This document shows positions 23,502 to 35,569 of a stretch of 64,000 nt of DNA, one piece after another. The first letter of the stretch is position 1. The number at the start of each line of letters is the position of its first letter. A program made the translations under genes and the position numbers. The stretch lies in contig KN817559.1 of NCBI GenBank assembly GCA_000827495.1, forward strand, positions 163,381-227,380, written 5' to 3'. Origin of the DNA: Hypholoma sublateritium FD-334 SS-4. Taxonomy: Eukaryota > Basidiomycota > Agaricomycetes > Agaricales > Strophariaceae. The notes under the pieces are model-generated. The model did no database searches, was not told where the DNA came from, and saw nothing but the letters and a program-made list of their open reading frames with translations.

Positions 23502-24838
23502 ATAGATCAACCAACATGAACTTTGAATGTTCAAGGTTGAGCGTTTGTATGCTTGGAGCAATTCACTATGGGGGATTGGCAATGGTGAATAAGGAGGAAT
23601 TAACCCTTCACCCCAGTGTCAGTGGTTCCCGCCGAGGCTGTGTTTCGTGCGAATTCAAGTTGCACCACTAGGCCTGTTGTCATAGCTGAAATACATTCGT
23701 CGCGAGTCACGTTCTTATCCTGATAGTGGTCGGCTCGTTGCCTCTCGTTGCGTTGCATAGAAGAGCTTGCACCGCATTTCGATCGTCACAGCGGTACGAA
23801 GCAGTTTGGAGTAAGTAATAGGCAAGGAGCAGTACTACTTACGTGAGATGCTCCGTAAGGGAACTTGGATGATGGAGTTGTAATGGAGGTGTTGTAGACT
23901 CGCAAGAGGCCGAGCCTTAGGCGCCGACGAAAGCGGGACTACGGACCGGACTACCGCTCGTGGCAATGCTTGGCAAAATGTTGTCTTTCTTCAACGAACT
24001 ACTTACGACTTATTTTCCTTTACTTTACATAACCATCGCCATATTTCTTCCCGTCCGACATTCGATTGCACTGATACTGTCCCTCTAAACGTCAAAAGAG
24101 CCGGCTTCGGGTTTAGTTCTTGATTTAGGGCAACTGGGGCCTGCCAGCCCATCGAGTCTGTCACTAGGAGCCGCCTCAGGCTCCTTTCCAACTCCTACTA
24201 TCGGCGTTCTGCTCTGATGATCTCGTTCAAATCACAGAGTCTCCAATAACGGCTACCGCGCTATGGCATGCAAGTCCATTGTCTTGCTGTCTGTTTCCGT
24301 TCGCCGCGGCCCGCTCTGAGCACACAAGTTCATCCTGTAAGCCGACACGTATTTTCCAAGACTTCTAAAACACCTTTGACAGCATCCTTAGTGAACAGCA
24401 CCAAAAGGACCATTATTCATTTCCTTGCCCATGGCGATTCCCTCCCCAGGCGGTCTGTTCCTCCCTTGGGTTCTCAAAAGCTTGTGCATCCTTGACGTTT
24501 GAGATGTAATCTCAATCTTGTAATTTTAGGCGAATTGCTCTCGCGGAAAAATTCCGGCACCAAGGGTTCTCAGAGACCGTCATAGATTGCATGTGCCATG
24601 TGGCTAGTATCTCACTAGATAACCTGACATGTCAGTGCATCGCTGCCTACCTCCTATATATGACGAGACAGCTCACCTCTGACAAAAGCTTCTCTGCTCA
24701 CTAAAGTGCACCGAGCCGTGCTCTCCGGGCCGCTGTTGAAAACATGATGCTCATAAAACTGTGCTAGCATCTTTGAAACCCTTTGAGTCCCACACACTGC
24801 GGCTTCAGCCAGCCGGTACTCACCAACTCAAGCTCATC
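23502..24838. other. Intergenic, 1.3 kb, divergent NACHT/esterase promoter region
   Basis: No supported gene. It contains the esterase core promoter elements at 24624-24661 (separate entry). The NACHT promoter lies at the left end; I see no clear TATA there. Confidence 0.55.
24624..24661 (+). promoter_or_regulatory. Palindrome plus TATA box upstream of the esterase gene
   Basis: A perfect 12-bp palindrome CTGACATGTCAG (24624-24635) is followed 19 bp later by TATATAT (24655-24661). This lies about 180 bp before the esterase start codon on the same strand. The arrangement suggests a regulated promoter, which fits a secreted, probably inducible hydrolase. Inference only. Confidence 0.45.
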
Positions 24839-26980
24839 ATGTTGCCGTTCTCCCTTTTGCTTGCTCTGGCCTGCTGCGTGCACCGGAACATTATTTTTGC
24901 CTTTGGTTCCTCTGCGTCTTCCAGCGCCTTCGTCGTGGATACCGGATATGCACAATACCTGGGAAATCACTCATACCCTAATACCGTCGCATACCTAGGG
25001 ATCCCCTACGCCGAGCCACCAGTCGGCGATAGGCGGTTTCGCGCGCCGCTTCCGCTCAATACTGACCGTATAATGGCAGAAGCAAAAGGTGCTGTCATCG
25101 ATGCTACCAAATATCCAGATTTTTGCGTTCAAGGGACGACCGGAAGTGAGTTTACATTTTTCAGTAAATTTTATCCATTCACGTTGTCATAGATGGCGAC
25201 GCGGGAGGAGCAGGAAGCGAAGACTGTTTGAAAGTGAATATTTATGCTCCTGTTAACGCCACGAAAGGTAGCAATCGTGAGTCTGACCTCGTACTGGTTG
25301 AGCTCTAGCAAGGTTAAAATGTAATCACTGGATAGTGCCTGTACTCGTCTACATCCACGGCGGAGGTAAGTGCGACTTCTGCTGTATGTCCTGCGCGCAC
25401 TGAGTACACGCGTCTAATTGCCAGGCTATATCTACGGAAACCCCGCGAACTGGCCGTTCGACCACTGGGTCAACCAAAGCCCCAACATCGTCGTCGTCTC
25501 CATATACTACCGCCTCTCCTCGTTTGGGTTCCTTGCTACGCCCGCGATGCGCGACCCTGAAAACGGGGACCTTAACGCGGGGGTCCTAGACCAGGTGCAG
25601 GCGCTGAAGTGGGTACAGGCGCACATCGCCAGCTTCGGAGGTGACCCCAGGAAGGTGACAATTAATGGCCAGAGCGCGGGAGCGAGCTCAGTAGAGCTCC
25701 AAATTGTTGCGCATGCAAGCGAGGGGCTCTTCAGCCAGGCAATTGCGCAGAGCGTGCTCCGCGTGCCGCTGCCTACGCCCGAGCAACAAGAGGTCAGATG
25801 CACGGGGTGAGCACTCAATGTGATGCGCAGCTAATTGTTGGCGCTCCCAGGCACTGTTCAGCTTCTATGCCACGCATGCCGGATGTGCCCTGGGAACCGC
25901 CGGACAACAAATTGCCTGCCTCAGGAATGCAAGCGTCAGTGCGTTGGCCATGGCCCAGGACGCAGGGTCTTCTGCCGCTTTGTGCGTAAATTTTATATAA
26001 AGGATCGGCCTCCTTGTATTCATACTGATCGATTTTGTATAAACAGCACGGCCTCTGAATACAACGTCTTTCATCCAGTAATCGATGACATCCTCTTCTC
26101 CCAATCCCCCACAAAATCAATCCTCGCTGGGAGATTTGCTAAGGTGCCATTGATTGTCGGGTGCGTTGTGATATTCACCAGCTGGCTAGTTTGGATTTGA
26201 ATGATACCTGAGATTCAGTGCAACTAGCAACGAAACAAAATCTGCGGGCTCCGACATAGTTGAAGCTCTGCAGCTGTTTTTCCCTTCGCTCACAACTGCG
26301 TCTGCAAACGCCCTAGCTGCAGTAAGTTGATGTCTTCTTACTTGCCTCGGGAACTCACCCAAGAATGCAGAGATACCCACTGTCCGAGCTTGGTGACCTC
26401 CAGTTCCAAACGGCGACAGGCGACTCTGAGCTCCGGTGCGCTGTAAGTCGTCACTGTTCAAAAAAAGTATATTCTATGCTGAGAACGCATGGTACCAGCG
26501 CTCGATTCTCGGCGAGCGATTGGGGGCTGCCACCATCTCTTGGACGTACCGCTACAACCAGCGCACGCCGGGAGCAGCTGCGGTGTTCCATGCGTCCGAG
26601 AATTGGATGATGTTTCGCGGAACGAGCACTGGGTGCGTGCCAGCTGGACCTGAAAAGTGGCATCAAACTATAAACCTCACCTTTTCCTCAGCACAAATGG
26701 AACAACCACCTTCCAGCCCATGGGCCTCGCCGATATCGCATTTGCGCAGGAGCTGATTGCGTATTGGGTCTCCTTCGTGCGCGCGGGGAATCCAAACACT
26801 TTCAAACTCGCGCGATCGCCAGCCTGGGCACCGTTCACATCTGACAGGGCGCGAATTGTGCTGCAGGAGGATCCCAACGGATCGACCACTATAAGTGGAA
26901 GCTTCGTGGAGGAAGAGTCGGAGGAGGAAGCGAGCAGATGTAATTTTGTGGCTGGGCTCAACACACAGCAGGAAAATTAA
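24839..26980 (+). CDS. Secreted type-B carboxylesterase/lipase
   Basis: The start at 24839 gives a signal peptide (MLPFSLLLALACCV). The alpha/beta-hydrolase follows: TVAYLGIPYAEPPVGDRRF, the family signature SEDCLKVNIYAP, oxyanion-hole strand LVYIHGGGYIYG, and nucleophile elbow INGQSAGASS with the catalytic Ser. The acid is probably the Glu in GATSNET, and the base the His in VFHASENWMMF. The C-terminal block TFQPMGLADIAFAQELIAYW and PAWAPF are typical. About seven short introns interrupt it (for example near 25147-25192, 25276-25335, 25366-25424, 25983-26045). NxS/T sites (NHS, NAT, NETK, NGT) fit secretion. Likely roles are hydrolysis of lipids, aromatic esters or sterol esters outside the cell. 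All triad residues appear present. It is convergent with YTM1. Confidence 0.9.
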
Positions 26981-27375
26981 GGCAATGGATAAAGACAGGA
27001 AAGGCTATTGGGTTAACTCATTGATGGCGGAATGGAGTTAACCTGCAAGGGAGTGTCAAACATACCCATCTTCATGACCTGGAGTTTATTAAGGAAAATT
27101 GGAATGAGAGGCGTTTCATTGGGGCACGGTTACATACATGAAGCATCGCGCACACATGGGGCCCGCGAGGATAGCCATCTATATTCACTGTATGACCTCC
27201 GAGACCGAAGAAATTACGTCTCTCCTTCGAATTATGACATGGGTGATTTTTAGGGAATACGGAACAATGCCGTTGGTGCTGCCGCAGAGCATCCCTTCGC
27301 CGCCTCCAGACCACCCTCTTCGCAAGTCCCGACAGCGCGCATCCGGCCCACACCGGGGGCGCCAGCGTACCACAC
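26981..27375. other. Intergenic between convergent esterase and YTM1 genes
   Basis: About 395 bases of shared 3' flank. No ORF with support; the right end is very GC-rich, continuing the YTM1 C-terminal composition. Confidence 0.6.
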
Positions 27376-28833
27376 TCACGCCACCTCCTCGCCGACCTTC
27401 CACACCTCCAGCCCACCCTCGCCGCCGACGCCCACAATCCCCCGCCGCCAGTCCACGCTCAGTACCTTCTGCTTTCCCTCCCACGCCCGGAACGTCGCCA
27501 CCGCGCCCTTCGTGCTGCGCACGTCCCATACGCGAACGACGCCGTCGTACGCGCCGGTGACTGCCTGGTGAGAGTTTGTCTCACAGACGACGACGCACGA
27601 AGGCGTCGCGGCGTGCGCGAAGGACGCCGCCGCCGCCGCGAGGTGCGTCGGCGACGCGCGCAGGTCGAATAGAGTCATCGTGCGGTCCGTGGACACGGCA
27701 AGCGCACTGTGCCCGTCGGGCGTCAGCGCGAGGTCGAGGAAGGGTTTCTCCGCTGCGCTCTACAAGAATAGAAATAAAAGTTGAGCGTACACCCGTGTGT
27801 GCGGGGTGGGATGGGCAGACGACTCACGATGGTGTGCTCGCACACGCCATACTCCGTGTTCCACAGGCGCACAGTCGAGTCGAAGCCGCAGCTCGCGGCC
27901 TTGCCGTCCTCGCGGGCGAACAGCGCCTTCGATACACGCCCGATATGCGACTTAAGTACGAGGAGCGGGACCTTTCGGCGGGTGCTCGTTGAGTTCTCGA
28001 TGCGGCGGCGCTTTTTCCTGTCGCGCTCGTTCAGGACGGGCTCAGGGACTTCGTCTGCGGCGGGGATGTTGGTGTCCCAGAACCCAATCAGGCCGTCCCA
28101 CGAGGATGTGAGCAGGTTCGTTCCGGCGTTGTTTGATGAAATTGAGGAGACGGTGGATGTATGAAGGTGGAGCGACGCGAGTACTTTAGATGAGGTCGAC
28201 GCGTCGAGGTGGATTTGCGTGATTTGTGCGGTGAGATCTTGCGATGAACTGGCAACGGTGTGCGTCGACTCGTCCGATGAGACGACGCATAGGGAGGTTA
28301 TGGGTGCGGTGTGTGCCATTGTTGTCGACACTAGGTTTTTTGAGTAGTCGAATGCGCGTATTTGGCCGTCATATGAAGCCGTTAGGAAATGTCTATAATA
28401 TAGTCAGCAAATAATAATTAATTTGAGAATAACAACGCACCCTTGGATTTGGCATGATACAGATGATACCCAGTCTTCGTGGGGGAAGTCGGACATCTTT
28501 TGAGGGGGCATAATCGATTCGATGTACTCGATTTCAAGTGTTTCTTCCTAGCACATAATTAGCCTTTGAAATAGATAGATGTGTAGTGTATTGCACCTCT
28601 CCAACTCCATTATCTGAGCACCATTGATTTAGAGTGGTATGGAGGAGCTCTCCCTTGACAAGGAAGTCGAATGGCACCGGCTTTTCGAGCGACAAGGCCT
28701 TGTTGATGAGTTGTGAGAGTTGGTATCGCTTCCATGACGTTGGTATCATGAATTTTTGGCTTGGTAGGGGGTACTGCGTTCGCGTCGAAAAGACGACTGG
28801 CTGAGACGCCACGCTCGATGTACTCGTAGACAT
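27376..28833 (-). CDS. YTM1: Ytm1 (WDR12-type) ribosome biogenesis WD-repeat protein
   Basis: From ATG 28833 the first exon holds an NLE-type N-terminal domain (PVVFSTRTQYPLPSQKFMIP, LSQLINKALSLEKPVPFDFL). The next exons give EETLEIEYIESIMPPQ and DFPHEDWVSSVSC, then WD-repeat blocks: HFLTASYDGQIRAFDYS, APITSLCVVSS, TNLLTSSWDGLIGFWDTN, HIGRVSKALF, KAASCGFDSTVRLWNT, STDRTMTLFDLRAS, AVTGAYDGVVRVWDVRS and GGLEVWKVGEEVA at the end. Introns fall near 28541-28596, 28394-28440 and 27760-27826. In yeast Ytm1 forms a complex with Nop7/Pes1 and Erb1/Bop1, and the AAA-ATPase Rea1 removes it by binding the NLE domain. It acts in the nucleolus and nucleoplasm. A basic insert (RDRKKRRRIE) inside the propeller is usual for the family. 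Secure. Confidence 0.93.
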
Positions 28834-29373
28834 TGTGAAGAGCAGGAAGGAGTGTGAAGTAGAATTCAGAGGTGCTTTAGATGGCGGTTACAAAAAAAAT
28901 GGACCACGTGAAGCCGACGGCCCGGTCCGGGGAAACACTCCGCCACCGTGTTTCTGTTTCAACTTGTAGCTCCTTCTATCTCGTTCTGTTGTCAATAAAC
29001 CCGCAATTGACTCATTCACTAGGTCGTTTTATTGCATATTAAAGTGATGCCTTGTATTTGAAAATTTCCGACTGTATCTCGAAAGGCTCATATCGCTCAC
29101 GCTACGTTTCTTTCGGATTTCATCTGCTTTGCTATCCAATTGCTATCCCGAGCAAATGGGCATGACCGTAATGATTCAGAAAACGTTATTTTAGTTTGTC
29201 ACTGAGAACTTTAGATAACTACCCCTCCTTCAACTAGAACTCGTCGACCGGAGTCTCAGCTGCGGTTCAAAAGTGGATAGCCTCAGTGCACGTCGCACGA
29301 CACGGATTTGATTTGATCAATATAGGGGTGCTGGGAGCACAGCTGAGCTTGTACGTGGCGTCACTAGCGTGTC
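28834..29373. other. Divergent promoter region of YTM1 and PLC-A
   Basis: About 540 bases between two head-to-head genes. A CACGTG E-box-type hexamer lies close to the YTM1 start (about 28904-28909). No supported ORF. Confidence 0.55.
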
Positions 29374-32300
29374 ATGCCTTCTCAACATGGAGCTAAACTG
29401 TGGGCACGAAAGGAGGCCAAAGAACTAGCTAGAAGGTCTGTCGAACTCGTCAAAGGTGCGGCTGTCCCTCTTATACCGGAGAACCTGAAGAAACCGCCCG
29501 CTCGATCACCCCCGCTTGCCGACAGCCCCATCATCATGGATGCGATGGTCGCCGACACGCTGCAGAAGGGCACAACGATGCTGAAGTTCGCGGATGGCAA
29601 GAAGAAGCCGGTTGTCTGTCGGATAGATCCAGACGAGGGATGGATTCTGTACAAGTCCAGCAAAGATGTCACAGGTGCGCCTACTAAAACATATCCTGCC
29701 TTCATCTATTCATTCTACCTAGTCCCCATTGAAAGCATCAAAGAACTCCGCCTAGGGGCAGAGGGCCGCTACTACCGCCTCCAGTTCAAACTTCCCGAGG
29801 AATACGAAGATCGTTGGATCACGATCATCTATATCGTCGACGGGACGTACAAAACACTCCACCTCGTTGCCGAGACCCAAGAACTATTCCAGAAATGGAG
29901 CTCAGCGCTCCAAAAGCTCTATGCTATACGACAAGGACTTATGACAGGCCTCGGGAACGTTGAGTCGCGTCAGCTCGTTTGGGAGCGTCAGTACTGGAAG
30001 GGCGCAGACGAAGAAGGTGATCAGGTGCTTGACTTCGATGACATAGAGCGTCTTTGTAAACGGTTGAACGTCAATCTAACACCCGAAGGGCTGAGAAAGG
30101 CATTCGATGTGAGTTGACTCCCTTCTGTGATCATAATGTCTCTCAAATGTTTTTAGGATGCCGATCCGTTGAAACGCGGTTATTTGGACTTTGCCCAGTT
30201 CCAGAGCTTCGCCAAGGTTCTGAAAAGACGGCCCGAAGTTGAAGGCATTTATGCGAACCTGTGCGCCACGAATGAAGGAAAGTTTGACCTGGCCGCATTC
30301 GTTAAATTTGTGAAGGAATTCCAAAAGGTTTGCCTTGTTCTCCGTTTTTCCGCTTTTCAAAATATTTATAAGATCTATAGACAAAATTGAGTGATTCTGA
30401 AATTGAAGCCGTATTCACCAAGTATGCGAGCTCGCCGTCGGCAGCCAACCTCAACGAAGTACCCGGGATCTTAAGCTACGAAGGATTCAGCACTTTCTTG
30501 ATGTCTAACGAAAATACGCCTTTCTCTGAACAAGGCAAACCTATCTGGCAAGACATGACCATCCCTATATCCGACTATTACATTTCCTCGTCGCATAACA
30601 CTTACCTCGTCGGACACCAACTTGTTGGTGTGAGCACAATTGAAGGCTACATTCGAGCACTTTTACACAGCTGCAGGAGTGTGGAATGTGAGTCCTACTT
30701 TGATTATTTGCCATCACTCCATGTTAACGAGGATTTCAGTGGACATCTACGACGGCGACAAAGAGCCGATGGTATACCATGGTAAAACACTCACCTCCAA
30801 AGTATCACTGCGCGATATCTGCAATGCCATCGCCAAATACGCCTTTGTCACCTCCCCGTACCCCGTGCTCATTTCCGCCGAGATCCACTGCAGCGTGCCC
30901 CAGCAGGACACCATCGTTGACATCATGACCGAAATATTCGGGGATTCCATGATCCAAGCTCCGCTTGAGGGTCGCCCAAAGATCGAGAAACTTCCCAGCC
31001 CAGACGCGCTGAGGCATAAATTCTTATTGAAGGCGAGTCCTATATATCCCCATCGGCACTATCTATCTGATCAGCTGCCCCCACCAGGCCAAAAACCTGT
31101 ATGTCACGGAGCAGCTGGCGGCGGCTCAGGCGGCGAAGCTCGCCGCTAAAACGGCAGAGCAGAAGGCGGTGGCCATTGCAGCCGAGCCTTCGTCCTCCGA
31201 GTCGTCAGATAACGAGGCGGAGGTGATCCTCAAGGAGGGTATCACTGACCTGAAGAAGACCTGGAAGAAGCTGCGCGGAAAGGAGTCGGACGCGCCCGCG
31301 GGCGAACCGCACAAGGCGAAGATGTCGTTCCGCCTCACGTCGCTGCTCGTGTACACCGTCGGCGTCAAGTGCCACGGGATCCGCCCCGACGTCGAGTACG
31401 CGCCTGAGCACATCTTCTCGCTGTCCGAAAACGCCGTCAACCGCCTATTGAAGGCCAGCATGAAGGATCTTGTGAAGCACAACCACACGCACCTTGTCAG
31501 GATTTACCCGAAGGGCACCAGAGTCAACTCGACGAACTACCAGCCTCATCGCTATTGGGCAGCGGGCTGCCAAGTTGCCGCCATCAACTGGCAGACATTT
31601 GGTCAGTTGTGACGGCTAGGCGTTGTGCCCACTCCGCTCATATTCTCTGTTTCTCTGTAGATCTTGGGTATCGAATCAACCAGGCCATGTTCCAGCGAAA
31701 TGGCCACTGTGGATACGTCCTTAAGCCCGAAGCCCTGCGCAACCCGGAAAAGGATCTCCTATCTAAACGAACTCAACACTTCCTCGATGTTACGGTATGA
31801 AATACACGTTCTCGCTGGCAATGTCATTTGAACGCCGGCTGAGAATATCATCCCTTTGTAGATCATATCTGCGCAGCAGCTCCCCCGCCTGCGGGACTCG
31901 CGCGGGCAGGAGATTATCGAAAAATCTGTCGTCGACCCGTACGTCGAGGTCTACTTGCACATCCCAGACTGGTCGCACTCGCCATTCCTGCCCGAGTCGG
32001 CAAAGGCTGCCGGTGCGCGCTACTCACCCTCAACGGACGCGACGACAACGACGGTGTCGTCTGCACGCACTGTCTCGTTCAGGACGCCAGTCGTCAAGAA
32101 TAATGGATTCAACCCCGTCTGGCAGGAGGAGCTCTGCTTACCCTTCGACTGCGTTGGCGACATGAAGGAACTGATCTTCGTCGAGTTCGTGGTGCGCCAG
32201 GACGGCGAGAGTGAGGACCACGAGCCGCTTGGTATCTACTGCATACCTCTGGGGTGCTTGGAGCAAGGTGCGTTTAGTGTAGCCATCGATTACGGTATAT

Positions 32301-32421
32301 ATATTACGGTTTCTAACGCGCACATTTAGGCTTTCACCATCTGCCATTACATGATGCCCAACTTACGCAACATCTCTTCTCAACGCTCTTCGTGCAGATA
32401 AACATCCGGGACATTGCATGA
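29374..32421 (+). CDS. PLC1: Phosphoinositide-specific phospholipase C (PLC-A)
   Basis: The order is PH-like N-terminus (GTTMLKFADGKKKPV, ESIKELRLGAEGRYY), EF-hand region (30020-30330), catalytic X (YYISSSHNTYLVGHQL with the first catalytic His; VDIYDGDKEPMVYHGKTLTS; SAEIHCSV with the second), Y (MSFRLTSLLVYTVGVKC; TRVNSTNYQPHRYWAAGCQ; GYRINQAMFQRNGHCGYV) and C2 (VVDPYVEVYLHIPDW; KNNGFNPVWQEELCLPFDC). The last exon reads FHHLPLHDAQLTQHLF and stops at 32421. Introns include one of 48 nt at about 29674-29721 that is open in frame. The X-Y linker is short, near 70 residues, and acidic. The enzyme cleaves PtdIns(4,5)P2 to IP3 and diacylglycerol in calcium signalling. Catalytic residues are visible. 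A paralogue lies 10 kb away in opposite orientation. Confidence 0.93.
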
Positions 32422-33549
32422 CATCCCTACACCCCACTTGATGCATCGCTGTAAATGTACATTATCGTCTGTTATCTCTTCAATCACCTATCATCTCACA
32501 GCGGATTTAAAAATTCAGAATAGCAATTTTTTGACGTGCTTACTCCAATTAGAATAGGGCGGGTGAAATTTTTTGGCGAGGCAGATCCCGAGAAGATCAG
32601 TCGGTATACCTGGCCAGCTCCTGAAGGCTCCTGGCTGCCTCGCGCGAATTAATCGGTATCTATACTATACCGATATTGAATTTGCGCATTTTGACGTCGG
32701 ATTAAGCGCTCGTCTTGTCACTCTTTTCATCCTGCGTTGACCTTCCAAGTGCACGATCACCCCAAAGCTCCATCCACGCAACGATCTGCGACGGTGCGAG
32801 GATTTTAGCCAGTAACCTCTCTCGAAATATGCTAAATATAGGACGGTTTACGTTTCAGAAGGGGATCCGTGTCTGGAGAATTTGAACCCGGTCTGCAAGG
32901 GTCTGCACCAGATTATCGTTTCGTCGGTCTCGTGAAATGCCAAGGTCGTAACAACTACCATATATTGGGATATCCCTGAGGTCCCTGGGGTTGGTTAAAT
33001 ATATATCTTCAAGGCCAGAGAGCTCAATTTCCGGAGGGAGAGCCGCACTCGCTCCATTTATTTGCGAAGAAAGTATTTATCGAAGAACGAAATGAACTGG
33101 AAACAAGCGAGGAAGATATATGGATGGAAAGGAGAAGTACTTATGTGTGGTATGCCGGCGTTATTGTTTGTGTGCATATCCTGAATTCAGATCAATTATC
33201 ACCAATTCGGTCGCAAACATGTGGCAACGCCCCTCTGACAAGTGTGCGCAAACAAAACACAAATTCATGTCGTGTCAGGATCCTTACTCTTTCAATTAAA
33301 AGGTCCAGCTATTTAGACTAAGTATTCTGCAAGCTTGTGGATCACCCCCGCCTTTGTTCCGGCTCACAACAGGCGCCGCTTGTGAACCTCTCTTTCCCGG
33401 GATTCTGTTAGTCGTCGCTTCTCCAGGCTCAGCTACACGGTTTAGAAGCTCATCGCACGCGTCCAACAGACTGCTTCTGCTCGCTTTGATATTCGAGGTA
33501 AGTCATCAAAGAATATGCAGTTCTGTAGCGGCTAATGTTCGCGTTCAAG
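32422..33549. other. Intergenic, 1.1 kb
   Basis: Upstream of the Zn2Cys6 gene. A small imperfect inverted repeat with 8-bp perfect core arms (ATCGGTAT at 32652-32659, ATACCGAT at 32667-32674) is present. A 5' leader intron for the next gene is possible near 33500-33549 (ends TTCAAG before ATG). No other feature seen. Confidence 0.5.
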
Positions 33550-34965
33550 ATGCCGGCATACAGATTTCACCCCCACGTAGCCCAGCGTGAAGATCAGGCC
33601 GCGATGGAACAATACGGCTTCTCCGATGGTGACTGGATGGCCGATGCACCAACATTGCAATATGATGGCAGCGCATCGAGCACGCGTCCTGCCAATCGAT
33701 CTGGATACTCCACCATGCCAATCTTTGTGCAGCATGATCGTAGGCGGTCGCACGGGAGTCTGAGTCAGGTGGGTCTTCAGCTGTTCGTTTATTCTTGGGC
33801 GCACATCGCTTATTCCGGGGCATAGAAGAAACATATCTACCACAGCGAAGGGTACTTTGACAGCGCGAGGGAACCGCGATACTACTACGAAGATCCCTGG
33901 GCCATGCAGCAACCAGAAGGGAGTTCCATTGGACCCCCAAGGATGGCACCATTGTTGACTTCCTCCACACCGGCGCGAACGCTGTTCCACGCGATTCCTT
34001 ACCAACATGCAGCAACCACTTGGGAAACTTACGCCCCGTTGTACCCAGACAACCGCTCTCTCGGGTATATTAATGGAAATTCACAGATTCCCGTAGGCCA
34101 ACTCTAATTCTCTACTTATGATGTAACTGTTCTAATTCTACATCTTACGTAGCCGTGTTCTGTCTCACCAACCAACCGTATGAGATCCTATTCTTACGTT
34201 TCCAGTCCATCAATCCCGGCGAGCCACGGTATGACTACCCATGCGATTGGCTTGCCAGACCCTGCAGCAGTGCGTATTTATGTTACGCCTTGCGTGCTGC
34301 TATTACTGATTCCATCCGCCACCGCGCCACCCGTAACAGCATCAGCCAATATCCCCAGCACAGCAATCTACGTACTCGGAACTTTCCGTGCACATACAGT
34401 TTATGGATAAACTTAAACGCGAACAAGAGGCTTTGAAGAACCAGACGCCGCCACCGACCCTCCGTACCCCAGAAGCCTCTGACGTATCCATTCCTCCAGT
34501 TGCACCGACGGCCCAGGCCAGTCCAGATGAAGTCCCACAGAAACAGTCACCAAAACCGGCCGCAACCAGCAGCGCCAATGGGCAGCGTCCAGCCCCGAAA
34601 CTGACAATGCCTGCCAAAGTGAAGCTCATTGCACCCCAACCCCAGTCGGCAAATTTGAAGCCGCCAGCGACCTCCGCAGCGTCCTCGTCAAAATCATCGA
34701 AGGCTCCATCGCGGTCCACAACAACGGAGCAGAAAAAAACTATTCTACCGTGTAACTTCTGCAAAGAACGCAAGATTGCATGTGGTCGCCCCCCAGAGGG
34801 AAGTGCTGATCCCACCTGCAAGTAAGGATATTCATACGGTTTACCTTCAAAAATGTCATGCTTACTGATGTTGCCCGGCGACAATTTAGTCAATGCCTGC
34901 TCCGTTCGTTCAAATGTGTATATCCCAAAGAACGCATACCTCGCCGATCCAGGGCTCGCAAGTAA
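33550..34965 (+). CDS. Zn2Cys6 transcription factor with C-terminal zinc cluster
   Basis: The start is taken as ATG 33550 (MPAYRFHPHV); an in-frame ATG at 33535 adds five residues. Exons 33550-33768 and 33827-34092 encode a Tyr/His/Pro-rich region (SEGYFDSAREPRYYYEDPW, YQHAATTWETYAPLYPDN). The next exon, from 34400, begins FMDKLKREQEALKNQTPPP. It runs through Pro/Ala/Ser-rich sequence to the zinc cluster PCNFCKERKIACGRPP, completed after an intron (34822-34889) by TCNQCLLRSFKCVYPKER and a basic tail ending at 34965. All six Cys are present. The cluster sits at the C-terminus, not the usual N-terminus. The 34093-34399 interval may hide a further small exon (near 34204-34270). Nuclear DNA-binding regulator; targets unknown. 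Confidence 0.8.
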
Positions 34966-35569
34966 ATTTTGTCCATCTGCTGTCGTGCTGATTTCTTGTG
35001 ATTTCTTGGTGTTTTCTTGTTTTCTTGTTGCTCATGCTTTTACTTATTGCTTTCGCTCTAATTACTTAATACATACTCAACAATTTGTATATTATGAATT
35101 AGTCTATTATTCAACTGATAAATCTCACTCGCATTCTACCTGGAGCTATTTCGCGCAAGCAAAAGCAAAAGGAAAACAAAATAAAAAGTGAGTAAGTCTA
35201 TTTATAACTACGTGAGTATCTAAGTTTATTGATGTGGCATCGACGATACCGGTAGTTGCCGATTAAGCAAGTACCAAACCCACCAAAAACCCACCAATTC
35301 AACACCAATTACATAGAATTCTCCTGTGATAAATCTCAGAACTCGGCTTGGCCAGTGTCGACGCTTTAACTCTTCACTTTGGTATGGCAACGAGGTCTAC
35401 TATGTGACAATTGATGAGCCATTAGCGGTCCCAGTGAACGGCACCGTAGGGCACCGTGCATGCATTCAGTGAGTCATGTAGCGAAATTCTGTTGGCTTAA
35501 AGCACTGACTCACGGAGACTCAGCGTCCTAAAAAAATAGACTATATATAGGCGTATGCATCTCCCTACA
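34966..35569. other. Intergenic, 0.6 kb, with TATA box before the next gene
   Basis: AT-rich. A TATA box, CTATATATAG, is at 35541-35550. If transcription starts about 30 bp downstream, it would begin at or after the first ATG of the next gene, which favours that gene's second in-frame ATG (35642). Confidence 0.5.
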
